From the NCBI GenBank assembly GCA_005882135.1, contig VBDR01000038.1, positions 1 to 45,762 of the forward strand: DNA of 45,762 bases, written 5' to 3'. This stretch comes from Chloroflexota bacterium (GTDB lineage: Bacteria; Chloroflexota; Dormibacteria; Dormibacterales; Dormibacteraceae). Within the stretch, counting starts at the first letter, position 1. Each line of letters opens with the position of its first letter. Below are positions 27,000-34,111 of the stretch, piece after piece. The notes under the pieces are model-generated. The model was given only the letters and a program-made list of their open reading frames with translations, ran no database searches and was not told the DNA's origin. The translations under genes were made by a program, and so were the position numbers.

Positions 27000-27179
27000 G
27001 TGAGGTACAGATCAAAGTCCGACGCGCCCGACCTTCACACACAGCTGGAGGCGTTGCTGGACCAGGTGTGGCGTTCGGAGGCCGATTGGCGGCTGTGGGA
27101 TCGCCTGGATGCCGCGGACATGCTCGAGACCTTGCGTCAGAAGCGCATGAAAGACCGCGACACCAACAAGGCGGCCTGA
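27000..27179 (+). CDS. Small hypothetical protein, 59 aa
   Basis: From GTG 27000, preceded by AGGAG at good spacing, the product is 59 residues, very charged and largely helical (LHTQLEALLDQVWRSEADWRLWDRLDAADMLETLRQKRMKDRD). A longer frame opens at 26925. It has no membrane helix and I recognise no family. It lies 26 nt before the patatin gene's start and may be co-transcribed with it. Confidence 0.6.
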   Translation: MRYRSKSDAPDLHTQLEALLDQVWRSEADWRLWDRLDAADMLETLRQKRMKDRDTNKAA

Positions 27180-27205
27180 TCGATGGGACCCACCTGCCAG
27201 GCTCG

Positions 27206-28126
27206 ATGAGCCGCCAGGGCCCAAGCCCCGTTCAAGGCGGGGGCGACGGCGGCCATATTGCTTTCGTACTTTCCGGCGGTGGAAGCCTTGGCGCCGTCCA
27301 GGTCGGAATGCTGCGAGCCCTCTTTGAGCACAAGGTCCGCCCTGACTTCCTGATCGGCACCTCAGTCGGAGCGGTCAATGCCGCCTGGGTGGCGGGTCAC
27401 CCTGACCCCGACGGGATGACCGAGCTCGCCGACATCTGGCTGAGCCTGCGCCGTCAGGATGTGTTTCCGCTGAGCCCGCTGACAAGCGCGCGCGGCCTGC
27501 TGGGCCGCAGCAACCACTTCATCTCGAATGCCAGCCTGCGCTCCGTACTCGAGAAGAACATTCCCTACGAACGTCTCGAGGAGGCTTCGCTGCCAGTGCA
27601 CATCGTGGCCACAGACCTGAAGAGCGGACGCGCCGCGATCCTGGCGTCAGGACCGGCCGTGCCCGCGCTGCTCGCGAGCTGCGCGATTCCAGGCGTCTTT
27701 CCGCCTGTCGCGATCGGCCGCCGCGAGTTCGTGGACGGCGGCGTCGCCAACCACACTCCCATCACGGTCGCCATCGAGATGGGAGCCGAGAAGATCTACG
27801 TGCTCCCGGTCGGCTACCCGTGGCTGAACCGCGAGCCGACCAACGCCCTCGGCATGGCGCTGCACGCCCTCGCGCGGATCGTCGAGCAGAAGCTGGACGC
27901 CGAGGTGGAGGCCAACCGAAACGTGGCCGACATCCAGGTCCTGCCCGCACTCGATCTTGCCGACGTGTCCCCGGCCGACTTCAGCCACACGAAGGAGCTG
28001 ATCGACTGGGGTTACAGGTCGGCCCGCCGTCAGCTCGAGAGCTCGAACGGCCGCGCCCAGAGCGCGATTCCCGAGAAGGCCAAAAGGCCTCTCAGGCTGG
28101 ACCCGAGTCCCGTGCGCGCGGCCTAG
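27206..28126 (+). CDS. Patatin-like phospholipase
   Basis: A 306-residue patatin-like acyl hydrolase: oxyanion-hole GGGSLGAVQVGM (24-35), nucleophile GTSVGA (Ser53), the substrate-binding helix region, and the catalytic Asp in FVDGGVANHTP (Asp177) of the DGG/DGA motif. It resembles the RssA/YchK/NTE-like branch. The active site would be cytosolic since no signal or membrane helix is present. ATG 27206 is used; the frame stays open upstream to 27068, overlapping the small gene. Confidence 0.9.
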   Translation: MSRQGPSPVQGGGDGGHIAFVLSGGGSLGAVQVGMLRALFEHKVRPDFLIGTSVGAVNAAWVAGHPDPDGMTELADIWLSLRRQDVFPLSPLTSARGLLGRSNHFISNASLRSVLEKNIPYERLEEASLPVHIVATDLKSGRAAILASGPAVPALLASCAIPGVFPPVAIGRREFVDGGVANHTPITVAIEMGAEKIYVLPVGYPWLNREPTNALGMALHALARIVEQKLDAEVEANRNVADIQVLPALDLADVSPADFSHTKELIDWGYRSARRQLESSNGRAQSAIPEKAKRPLRLDPSPVRAA

Positions 28127-28132
28127 CTATCG

Positions 28133-28414
28133 CTAGAGCGCGCGCTTTACCTGCTCGCGCAGGCCGCCTGGTAGGTCGCGAACGCCCTCGGGCAGAGCCT
28201 CCTGCAGCCGCTGCACGAGCGTCCGCCTCCGGCGGCTGCGGTAGACCATCCACCCCACGCCGACCACCACCGCAGCGACCATAACGCCCGCGATGACATA
28301 TCCCGCCGGCGCCACCCTCCGCATGTCAATCTCCCCCATGTCCGGGAGGGACTTCTTGATGGTTGTTCGGCCGGCGGTGATCTGGTTGTTGACTTCGTCA
28401 GCAAGCGTGCGCAT
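28133..28414 (-). CDS. Small membrane protein (DUF3618-like layout)
   Basis: A 93-residue protein with a short basic N-terminal helix, one membrane span (AGYVIAGVMVAAVVVGVGWMVY, about residues 37-58) followed by RSRRRR stop-transfer and a C-terminal amphipathic stretch. The layout parallels the DUF3618-type gene at 35148. ATG 28414 has GAGGAGG eight bases upstream and was chosen over the ATG at 28435. Function unknown. Confidence 0.7.
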   Translation of the reverse strand: MRTLADEVNNQITAGRTTIKKSLPDMGEIDMRRVAPAGYVIAGVMVAAVVVGVGWMVYRSRRRRTLVQRLQEALPEGVRDLPGGLREQVKRAL

Positions 28415-28448
28415 GTATCGGACCTCCTCTTTCATCCGTCAGGGCGAA

Positions 28449-28477
28449 TCCCTGACCCACTCTCCCTCCAAAGGGAG
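28449..28477. repeat. REP-like palindromic element 1
   Basis: Contains TCCCTGACCC and the palindrome CTCCCT…AGGGAG upstream of the small membrane gene. A related copy in the opposite orientation lies at 33586-33607. Widespread intergenic repeats of this flavour occur in many GC-rich genomes. Confidence 0.45.
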
Positions 28478-28581
28478 AACGAACTTGGGGCCAGTAGCGG
28501 CGATCCAGCACGCGTTTTGTAATTGAGGCGCTCGGGCCGCAAGGTTCGGGCGCTTCAGACCTCGTTGCGGAGGTGATAGCC

Positions 28582-28746
28582 GTGAAATGCGAGATCTGCG
28601 ATCAAGAGGTCGCCAACTCCGAGGAGATGAAAGCTCACATGGAACGTGAGCACCCTCTCGGCGAGCGTGGCGACGAAGAGCTCGAGAAGCCCGACATGCT
28701 CGAAGAGCAAGAGCAGCGGGCACCGATCGTTCCGGGCAAGAACTAG
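28582..28746 (+). CDS. 54-residue C2H2-like zinc-finger protein
   Basis: GTG 28582 follows a near-perfect GGAGGTGAT eight bases upstream. The 54-residue product begins VKCEICDQEV and continues …MKAHMEREHPLGE, giving a Cys-x2-Cys and a His-x4-His that fits a small zinc finger. The C-terminal half is very acidic (EEL, DMLEEQEQ). A strong terminator follows 26 nt after the stop, so it is its own transcription unit. Possibly a regulator or a nucleic-acid or protein binding peptide; I know no named family. Confidence 0.75.
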   Translation: MKCEICDQEVANSEEMKAHMEREHPLGERGDEELEKPDMLEEQEQRAPIVPGKN

Positions 28747-28771
28747 ACCTCGGTCTCAAAGTCGGGTCCAC

Positions 28772-28811
28772 AAGCCGGCGGCGGAAGACGCCGCCGGCTT
28801 CTGATTTTTTT
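28772..28811 (+). terminator. Intrinsic terminator of the zinc-finger gene
   Basis: A 12-bp perfect stem (AAGCCGGCGGCG / CGCCGCCGGCTT, 28772-28783 with 28789-28800), loop GAAGA and a T-rich tail (TGATTTTTTT). On the opposite strand it lies just beyond the end of the anti-sigma gene and has a short A-rich start, so it may act on both. Confidence 0.85.
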
Positions 28812-29560
28812 CAGGCGATGCTTCCGTAGAGCTGAGGCGGCTGCGTAGGCGCCTGCGCACCATCCGGCCCCGCCTCATTGGTCACCGCCATCAGCGTGTA
28901 GCCCTTGAGGGATTGGTTGACCAGCACCACCCGGGAGCCATTGCTGTCCGGCACGAAGACCGCGGCCGGGACGGGGTTTCCTTGCCGCGGGATGAGCCAC
29001 ACCTCGTAGACCCGTCCGCCGCCTGGCGGCGGCAGCCCGCGAAAGTCGACCAGCGCGAGACCGTCTGTCTTGAGGTCGATCACCGACGCCTGCGCCCCCG
29101 ACATGTCCTGGTGGCCCGCGAGGGTGAACCGAGCGACCTGGCTCGCGGCGGGCGGCTGCGGCGCGTGGGAGGCGACCTGGCCGACCAGCACGCCCACCAG
29201 GAGCGCCACCAGGGCGACCGCCGCCACGGTGTAGGCCGGCATCCGCCGGCCGATCCCGCCGATGAGCGCGCGGCCTCGCGACTTCGGCTCACGACCCAAC
29301 CGGCGCGCCAGCACGGGGACGTGGCCCGCCCTTGGCGACGCGCCGGCCGCCGCCAGCACCCGCTCGCGCAGCCGTGTTGGAGGACTCACCTCGTCGACCA
29401 CGAGGGGCAGTGCGCCGACCACGCGGCGGAGACGGCCGGCGACCTCGCGGCATGTCGGACATCCCTCGGCGTGGGACCGTACCGAGTCCGCCTCCTCCGC
29501 ATCGAGCGCGCCGAGGACCCACGCCGCGACCGAGCTCTCGATCTCTTCGTGGTCAGACAT
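28811..29560 (-). CDS. RskA-type anti-sigma factor
   Basis: A 249-residue protein: an N-terminal zinc-binding anti-sigma domain with the HAEGCPTC motif (His30, Cys34, Cys37), one membrane helix (about 108-130) and an extracytoplasmic C-terminal domain of the RskA type (anti-sigma-K) with YEVWLIPRQGNPVPAAVF. It binds and silences the sigma factor encoded immediately upstream and would be released by regulated cleavage. Its ATG lies inside the last codons of the sigma gene (8-nt overlap), so stoichiometric synthesis is likely. Confidence 0.9.
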   Translation of the reverse strand: MSDHEEIESSVAAWVLGALDAEEADSVRSHAEGCPTCREVAGRLRRVVGALPLVVDEVSPPTRLRERVLAAAGASPRAGHVPVLARRLGREPKSRGRALIGGIGRRMPAYTVAAVALVALLVGVLVGQVASHAPQPPAASQVARFTLAGHQDMSGAQASVIDLKTDGLALVDFRGLPPPGGGRVYEVWLIPRQGNPVPAAVFVPDSNGSRVVLVNQSLKGYTLMAVTNEAGPDGAQAPTQPPQLYGSIA

Positions 29561-30191
29561 CCATCAACCCTCTGCCCCGCAGGTAGGAACCCATCTTCTC
29601 CAGCGCCAGGCGCATACGGCCTTTGACGGTGCCGAGCGGCAGCCGCGCCATCTCGGCGATCTCCGTGTGTGTGTAGCCGCCGAAATACGCCATCTCGACG
29701 ACCTGGCGCTGCTCCTGTGGAAGGCTGGCCACAGCGTCGCGGACCGCGGTCCGCTCGAGGGAGAGGGCGACGTCGCGCCAGGGATCAGAGGCCGACAGCG
29801 CGTATGCCGCCTCCGGCTGCAGCTCGCGCTCCTGGCGCTCGTGGGCGCCCCGGCCGCGCAGGTAGTCGATGCACCGGTTCCGGACCGAGGTCAAAAGCCA
29901 CGCGCGCAGCGAGCCGCGGTTGGTGTCAAAGCTCGCGGCTCGATTCCAGATGTTCATGAACGCGTCCTGGACCGCGTCCTCGGCACGACCAGGGTCGCCG
30001 AGCACGCGGATGGCCACGCCATAGGCGAGGCCTGCGTAGCGGTCGTACAGCTCGGCGAGCGCCTCATGGTTGCCGGCCGCGAGCCCCGCGGCGAGCTCCT
30101 GATCGCCGCCCGCGGCTACGACCTGGTCGCCTCCGACCGCCGGCCCGTGAACTCGCCGACCGGCGACTTCTTGGGCGGCTTGATCGCCCAT
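29553..30191 (-). CDS. ECF sigma factor (SigK-like)
   Basis: A 212-residue ECF sigma factor: region 2 with LYDRYAGLAYGVAIRVLGDPGRAEDAVQDAFMNIWNRAASFD, RAWLLTSVRNRCIDYLR, and region 4 with LPQEQRQVVEMAYFGGYTHTEIAEMARLPLGTVKGRMRLALEKM. It directs RNA polymerase to a stress regulon and is held by the RskA-like partner. I chose ATG 30191; ATG 30215 is in frame. The start lies within the upstream desaturase-like gene (overlap of 76 nt), so all three genes may form one transcription unit. Confidence 0.9.
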   Translation of the reverse strand: MGDQAAQEVAGRRVHGPAVGGDQVVAAGGDQELAAGLAAGNHEALAELYDRYAGLAYGVAIRVLGDPGRAEDAVQDAFMNIWNRAASFDTNRGSLRAWLLTSVRNRCIDYLRGRGAHERQERELQPEAAYALSASDPWRDVALSLERTAVRDAVASLPQEQRQVVEMAYFGGYTHTEIAEMARLPLGTVKGRMRLALEKMGSYLRGRGLMDV

Positions 30192-31027
30192 TCCTCCTTC
30201 TCGATCAACCGCCACGCCCAGTCCGGGTTGCGGCGGACCCGCTCACGCGCCGCGTACAGGGCCCTCGACATCAGCTTGATGTCCGCCAGCCCTGGCAGCT
30301 TGCCGATCTTCGCGTCCAGCTCGAGCAGCTCCTCTTCGCCCTGCTCGTCGTCGAAGAGATACATGGCCAGGGCGTCGACCTCCTCCTGTCTCTTCACGCC
30401 CTGCCCGACCGGAACCCAGAGGCGGTCGAGCATCCAGCGGTCGAGCTTCTGGGCGCGCTCGTTTCCGCTCAACCACTCCTTGGCGGAGTTGTAGTAGAAG
30501 GCGTAATGCCTGCGCTCGTCCTTGATGATCCGGCCGAGCAGGTCTTTCAGCACGGGATGCCCCGACTTGCGGATCAGGGCGCCGTAGCCGGTGAGGGTCG
30601 ACAGCTCGTTGATCGCACCAATCGAGAGGTAGACGGCGGAGAAGTCCTTGAGCAGCCAGGAACCAGCCATCGTGGACAGGATGCTGACGCTGTTCTGGAG
30701 CCCGAGGTTCGCGCGCACGTTGGCGATCCGGTCCTGGGCGTCGAACTCGATGCCATAGAGGTTCAGCAGCCGGCCGATGTTCTCGCCGTGCCACAGCTCC
30801 TCGTAATTCCAGCACGCCAGGAAGGCGGTGAGGATCGGATCCATGCACGCTCGCGTGACGAGCAGGTGGGAGAGGTACAGGGGGACGTGATTCTCGATGT
30901 CCATCATGTAGTGAAGGCAGAACAGGTCGCCCTTCGACAGGGGATGCGATGGAACGTCATCCCACGCAATGCCCGTGATGTCGACCTTCTTCGACTCTTC
31001 TTTGTAGCGCTCGATGCTGAAGCTCAT
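30116..31027 (-). CDS. Ferritin-like diiron protein, acyl-ACP desaturase-like
   Basis: A 303-residue helical protein with the diiron motif set of ferritin-like acyl-ACP desaturases: Glu in MMDIENHVPLYLSHLL, ExxH in YEELWHGENIGRLL, Glu in INELSTL and the second ExxH in IIKDERRHYAFYYNSAKEWL. Such enzymes use O2 to insert a double bond into acyl carriers. A general ferritin-like function cannot be excluded. ATG 31027 has GGGG a few bases upstream. The sigma/anti-sigma genes follow with overlap, suggesting shared regulation of membrane lipid change and stress response. Confidence 0.83.
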   Translation of the reverse strand: MSFSIERYKEESKKVDITGIAWDDVPSHPLSKGDLFCLHYMMDIENHVPLYLSHLLVTRACMDPILTAFLACWNYEELWHGENIGRLLNLYGIEFDAQDRIANVRANLGLQNSVSILSTMAGSWLLKDFSAVYLSIGAINELSTLTGYGALIRKSGHPVLKDLLGRIIKDERRHYAFYYNSAKEWLSGNERAQKLDRWMLDRLWVPVGQGVKRQEEVDALAMYLFDDEQGEEELLELDAKIGKLPGLADIKLMSRALYAARERVRRNPDWAWRLIEKEEWAIKPPKKSPVGEFTGRRSEATRS

Positions 31028-31171
31028 ACCCACCCCTACGAAATGTTCAGTGCGGTGGATCACCGCGTCTCGGACAACTCCCAGCCACCTCACACGGCGC
31101 GCTGAGCGGCCGCCGTCAGTCTAGGTCGCGACGCTCATCGAGAGCGATCCAACCCAAGGAGGAAAAAGGCA

Positions 31172-31414
31172 GTGAATGGAGTTCGCAAGTCAATCGCGGC
31201 GGCCGCCATCGCGGGGTCGATGCTGATTGGAGGTGTAGGAGGCGCCGTCCTGTATGCGGCAACCACCATCTCCGCCGCAGCGGCCTCGCCAAGCCCGTCG
31301 CCGGGCACTTCGTCAGGCACCTTCGTGCCCAACGAGGACCCGACGCACGAAGCGAGTGAAAGCGCGGCGCGCGAGGCGCAGGAGAACGCGGGGCAGGTGC
31401 CGACCGTTCCGTAG
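31172..31414 (+). CDS. Small secreted or membrane-anchored protein
   Basis: GTG 31172 lies behind AAGGAGGAAAAA. The 80-residue product has an N-terminal hydrophobic signal (IAAAAIAGSMLIGGVGGAVLYAATTI, residues 8-33) followed by an Ala/Ser/Pro-rich, acidic tail (SPSPSPGTSSGTF…HEASESAAREAQENAG). The tail would be extracytoplasmic and unstructured. Function unknown. It converges with proline dehydrogenase, whose stop is 13 nt away. Confidence 0.75.
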   Translation: MNGVRKSIAAAAIAGSMLIGGVGGAVLYAATTISAAAASPSPSPGTSSGTFVPNEDPTHEASESAAREAQENAGQVPTVP

Positions 31415-31426
31415 CGCTCCCAGACG

Positions 31427-32338
31427 TCAGGGCAGGAGCTGCCTCGCCACAAACAGAATGTTGGCGGGGCGCTCCGCCAGGCGCCGGAGGTACCACTGGT
31501 ACCACGCGTCGCCATAGGCGATCAGGTCGCGCACCGCGAAGCCCTCACGCGCGAGCCGCAGCTGCTCCCCGGTCCTGATCCCATACAGCATCGCGACCTC
31601 CATCTGAGACCGCTCCATCTCGAGCGCCTGACCGAATCGCCATGCCCTGGCGATGAGGTCGACGTCATGGGTGGCGAGCACCAGGCGGAGCTTGCTCCGC
31701 TTGACCTCCGGCAGCATGAAAGCGCATAAGGCCAGATAGTTGGCGTCGACCTCACGCTTGGCGGAAAACGCAATCTCGGGCGGCTCGGCGTAGGCGCCCT
31801 TGACGAGCCGGATCGCCGGCTTCAGAGGCAGCAGGCCCGCGATGTCGGAAACTGTCCGGTAGAGGTAAGCCTGCAGCGCCACGCCGACGTGCGGATGCTG
31901 CTGGCGCAGCCGGCGGTAGAGATCCAGCGTGCGGTCCGTATAGCCGCTGCCTTCCATGTCGATCCACACAAAGCTGTCCGCCTTCGCGGCGGCCAGGGCG
32001 AGACGCTGCAGGTTCGCGTACGCGGCTGCGGCGTCGATGTCGAGCCCGAGCTGCGTGGGCTTGACGGAGATCTCGGCACCGATGCCGGTCGACGCGGCGA
32101 GCACCTCCTCGTAGTGCTGGAGCACCTTGTTGGCTTCGGAGAGGTCGGTGATGTTCTCGCCCAGCAGGGTGAACAGGGCCCCGACGCCGTGGGCTTTGAA
32201 ATCTGTTGCGGCCTTGAGCGCGGCGTCGAAACCTTCGCCGGGCAGGAACCGCCGCACCGCCCGTCGCGCAAACCGCCAGCGGGGCACGTGCGACGCCAGC
32301 CAGCGGTTCTGGGCGCACCACAGAAGCAGCCTTCGCAT
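31427..32338 (-). CDS. Proline dehydrogenase
   Basis: A 303-residue PRODH barrel: GALFTLLGENITDL near the N-terminus, EISVKPTQLGLDID, SFVWIDMEGSGYTD, VGVALQAYLYRT, RLVKGAYAEPPEIAF, LRLVLATHDV and MLYGIRTGEQLRL. These match the FAD- and proline-binding strands of monofunctional PRODH. It oxidises proline to P5C and feeds electrons to the membrane quinone pool. No P5C dehydrogenase lies next to it. ATG 32338 is used; a GTG at 32347 is in frame. Confidence 0.92.
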   Translation of the reverse strand: MRRLLLWCAQNRWLASHVPRWRFARRAVRRFLPGEGFDAALKAATDFKAHGVGALFTLLGENITDLSEANKVLQHYEEVLAASTGIGAEISVKPTQLGLDIDAAAAYANLQRLALAAAKADSFVWIDMEGSGYTDRTLDLYRRLRQQHPHVGVALQAYLYRTVSDIAGLLPLKPAIRLVKGAYAEPPEIAFSAKREVDANYLALCAFMLPEVKRSKLRLVLATHDVDLIARAWRFGQALEMERSQMEVAMLYGIRTGEQLRLAREGFAVRDLIAYGDAWYQWYLRRLAERPANILFVARQLLP

Positions 32339-32380
32339 CAGGCCCACACGGTAATGCAGGCCTGATGCAGCCGGACCTAA

Positions 32381-32620
32381 CTACGCAGGTCGATTACCCC
32401 CCAGCGAGCATTCGACGCTGCAGAAGGTCTCCTCCCCCCGCAGCACCGCACCGAACTCGATCGGCGCGGCGCACGCGGCGCAGTAGGCCGGACTGACCGG
32501 ACCCACTGAGACGACTCGAAGCGAAGTGCGGGAGCCGCTCAACCGGGACAGGCCCTGGCGAAGTGCCATACGCTCGGCGCTCCCCGTCAACCTGCCGACC
32601 GGCAGCTGCACGATGTTCAT
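32381..32620 (-). CDS. Small zinc-ribbon-like protein
   Basis: A 79-residue protein with YCAACAAPIEFG and TFCSVECSLGG near the C-terminus, a Cys4 (CxxC…CxxxC) treble-clef/zinc-ribbon pattern, preceded by a basic N-terminal half. ATG 32620 has GGAGG ten bases upstream (ATG 32692 is also in frame but lacks one). It may bind zinc and nucleic acid; nothing more can be said. Confidence 0.65.
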   Translation of the reverse strand: MNIVQLPVGRLTGSAERMALRQGLSRLSGSRTSLRVVSVGPVSPAYCAACAAPIEFGAVLRGEETFCSVECSLGGNRPA

Positions 32621-32740
32621 TCCCTTTGCCCTCCTCAGCCGGTGTCCCGACAGGGTCAGTATCGGGATCGCAGGAAAAGTGTCACCGTACATGTGTAGGA
32701 GATGAGACCCCTACCGTCAGTAAGTTCTTATGAAGTAAAG

Positions 32741-32773
32741 AAAAGGCGCCCGCTGGTCGCGCAGGCGCCTTTT
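32741..32773. terminator. Bidirectional intrinsic terminator
   Basis: Perfect inverted repeat AAAAGGCGCC (32741-32750) with GGCGCCTTTT (32764-32773). It gives a U-tract on both strands and lies between the stop of the tiny membrane protein gene (32793) and the zinc-ribbon gene upstream region. Confidence 0.8.
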
Positions 32774-32792
32774 CGCCGCAGCCAGGTGGCGC

Positions 32793-32960
32793 TTACCAGT
32801 AATACCAGCGACTGCCTTCGGCGGCGCGGACGAAGAATCCGAGCACCCAGAGGATCAGCCCGATGACGAGCAGAATCCAGAGGATGTGAAGCGCTGGTGC
32901 CACCAGACCGCCCCCGCCAAGGAGCAGCAGCAGCAGGATCAAGACGATCAACGCAACCAC
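32793..32960 (-). CDS. Tiny hydrophobic membrane protein, 55 aa
   Basis: GTG 32960 lies behind GGAGG(TGTGATCAAGA). The 55-residue product is almost entirely hydrophobic: VVALIVLILLLLLLGGGGLVAP (residues 1-22) and a second helix LHILWILLVIGLILWVLGFFV (25-45), then the polar tail RAAEGSRWYYW. Two-helix 'hydrophobic protein' families of this size are common in soil actinobacteria and relatives and usually stress-linked; no function is known. The terminator at 32741-32773 ends the transcript. Confidence 0.75.
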   Translation of the reverse strand: MVALIVLILLLLLLGGGGLVAPALHILWILLVIGLILWVLGFFVRAAEGSRWYYW

Positions 32961-33089
32961 TCTTGATCACACCTCCTTTCGAGCTGGGCCTTCGGGTGCG
33001 CACGGCGCGCGTGCCTGGGGCGGCCAGCCGTAATTACGTCCCTACTTGAGAAACGCCCGCGTCATGCCGCGTTACTCACGGTTTCGAAC

Positions 33090-33464
33090 TCAACGCGATC
33101 TGGAAGGGGACCTTCCCGTGCGGCCGCCCTTCATGAGCTGACGCCAACCCCTGGCCGTCACCTCGACACCGTACTTGCGGGCCGCCGCGCGGATCCGGCG
33201 CCAGGCTGCGTCGCGCTCCTTGTCGGTCACGCCCTCGACCTGGTCGAAGCGCGCGATCGCATTGCGGACGTGGCGGGCGTCGTTCAGCGGCTCCTTGCGC
33301 TCCTTTGTAAACGCGAAGGTCGAGGTCGACATCCGGTTCTGCTGACGGGTGCTCAGGCCCACTGACCGCCTGGGCACGCGCTCGCCGTGAGCGCGTCGGC
33401 TCTGCACCTTGCGAGCCTTCTTGATGTTCTTTCGGGCGGCGGTCTTCTGGCGGGTGGTGGCCAT
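33090..33464 (-). CDS. DUF6582-like protein with lysine-rich N-terminus
   Basis: A 124-residue protein in two parts. Residues 1-45 are very basic with TAARKNIKKARKVQSRRAHG, resembling histone-H1-like/DNA-binding tails. Residues 46-110 (STFAFTKERKEPLNDARHVRNAIARFDQVEGVTDKERDAAWRRIRAAARKYGVEV) match the DUF6582 type seen as stand-alone proteins in many bacteria. The C-terminus is again basic. ATG 33464 is preceded by AAGGAGGTTCAAAAC. It may bind nucleic acid; the fusion is unusual. Confidence 0.75.
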   Translation of the reverse strand: MATTRQKTAARKNIKKARKVQSRRAHGERVPRRSVGLSTRQQNRMSTSTFAFTKERKEPLNDARHVRNAIARFDQVEGVTDKERDAAWRRIRAAARKYGVEVTARGWRQLMKGGRTGRSPSRSR

Positions 33465-33555
33465 GTTTTGAACCTCCTTCGGCCGAGATTCCTCCTCGAC
33501 CGGGCAACGTCCCTGTTTCAGTCGCTACCCGGAAACAACAACGGAGAAAAGAAGA

Positions 33556-33580
33556 GGGCCGGTCCCCAAGGACACGGCCC
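33556..33580 (-). terminator. Intrinsic terminator downstream of the 33609 gene
   Basis: Stem GGGCCG…CGGCCC (33556-33561 with 33575-33580) enclosing a second stem GTCC/GGAC with a CCAA loop; on the minus strand it is followed by TCTTCTTTTCTCC. Confidence 0.6.
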
Positions 33581-33585
33581 TTCAG

Positions 33586-33607
33586 CTCCCTTGAGGAGGG
33601 TCAGGGA
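33586..33607. repeat. REP-like palindromic element 2
   Basis: CTCCCTT…GAGGAGGGTCAGGGA directly follows the stop of the gene at 33609. Its reverse complement shares TCCCTGACCC and the CTCC-AAGGGAG palindrome with the element at 28449-28477. Confidence 0.45.
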
Positions 33608-33608
33608 G

Positions 33609-33980
33609 TTAGGACGGAGACGGCTTGGCGCTCGGTGAAGCGCCACCGCCGCCACTGCTCGGGCTTTGCTGACCAGGCAGCGGCGACGCGACCGTCGGGT
33701 TATTCGTGGTCACCGGCGCGCCCGACCGCGTGCCGAACCAGTTCCACTGCGTAAAGCCGAAGAAGAGCAGGATCAGGACCAGCAGGGCGAGGATTGCCGC
33801 GGCCACGCCCGCGCCCGCTCCCGAGCCCATGTCGCCTGTCTCCACGACCTCGGAGCCCGCCGGGCTCCAATATCGCCGGACGCTGTACCCGCCGGCGCCG
33901 AGCAGCACGGCGAGAACAAGAATGACGAGCAGGATGAAAAGCAGAGTTCCCAAACGCGCGAACCTCCTTTTTGCGTTCAT
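33609..33980 (-). CDS. Small two-helix membrane protein with disordered tail
   Basis: A 123-residue protein: basic start, membrane helix LGTLLFILLVILVLAVLLGAGGYSV (about 10-33), a short Ser/Gly loop, a second helix GAGVAAAILALLVLILLFFGF (about 56-76) and a 45-residue Ser/Pro/Gly-rich tail. The tail would lie on the side of the N-terminus. ATG 33980 is behind AAAAAGGAGGTTCGCGC. No family recognised. Confidence 0.75.
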   Translation of the reverse strand: MNAKRRFARLGTLLFILLVILVLAVLLGAGGYSVRRYWSPAGSEVVETGDMGSGAGAGVAAAILALLVLILLFFGFTQWNWFGTRSGAPVTTNNPTVASPLPGQQSPSSGGGGASPSAKPSPS

Positions 33981-34062
33981 GTACGGCCCTGGCTTACGCC
34001 ATGAGTCGCCGCCTTGAGCCGCTCGTTTCGGTAACGCCCAGGGGCGGGGCGTCTACCTTTGA

Positions 34063-34096
34063 GTGAACTCAGGCCCGAGTTCGCGGTGAACTCAGG
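34063..34096. repeat. 23-bp-period direct repeat with inner palindrome
   Basis: GTGAACTCAGG occurs at 34063-34073 and again at 34086-34096. Between them GAACTC and GAGTTC form an inverted repeat (34066-34071 with 34077-34082). It sits between the BrkB gene end and the two-helix protein gene. Confidence 0.5.
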
Positions 34097-34111
34097 ACCG
34101 GCTTCGGGGGA

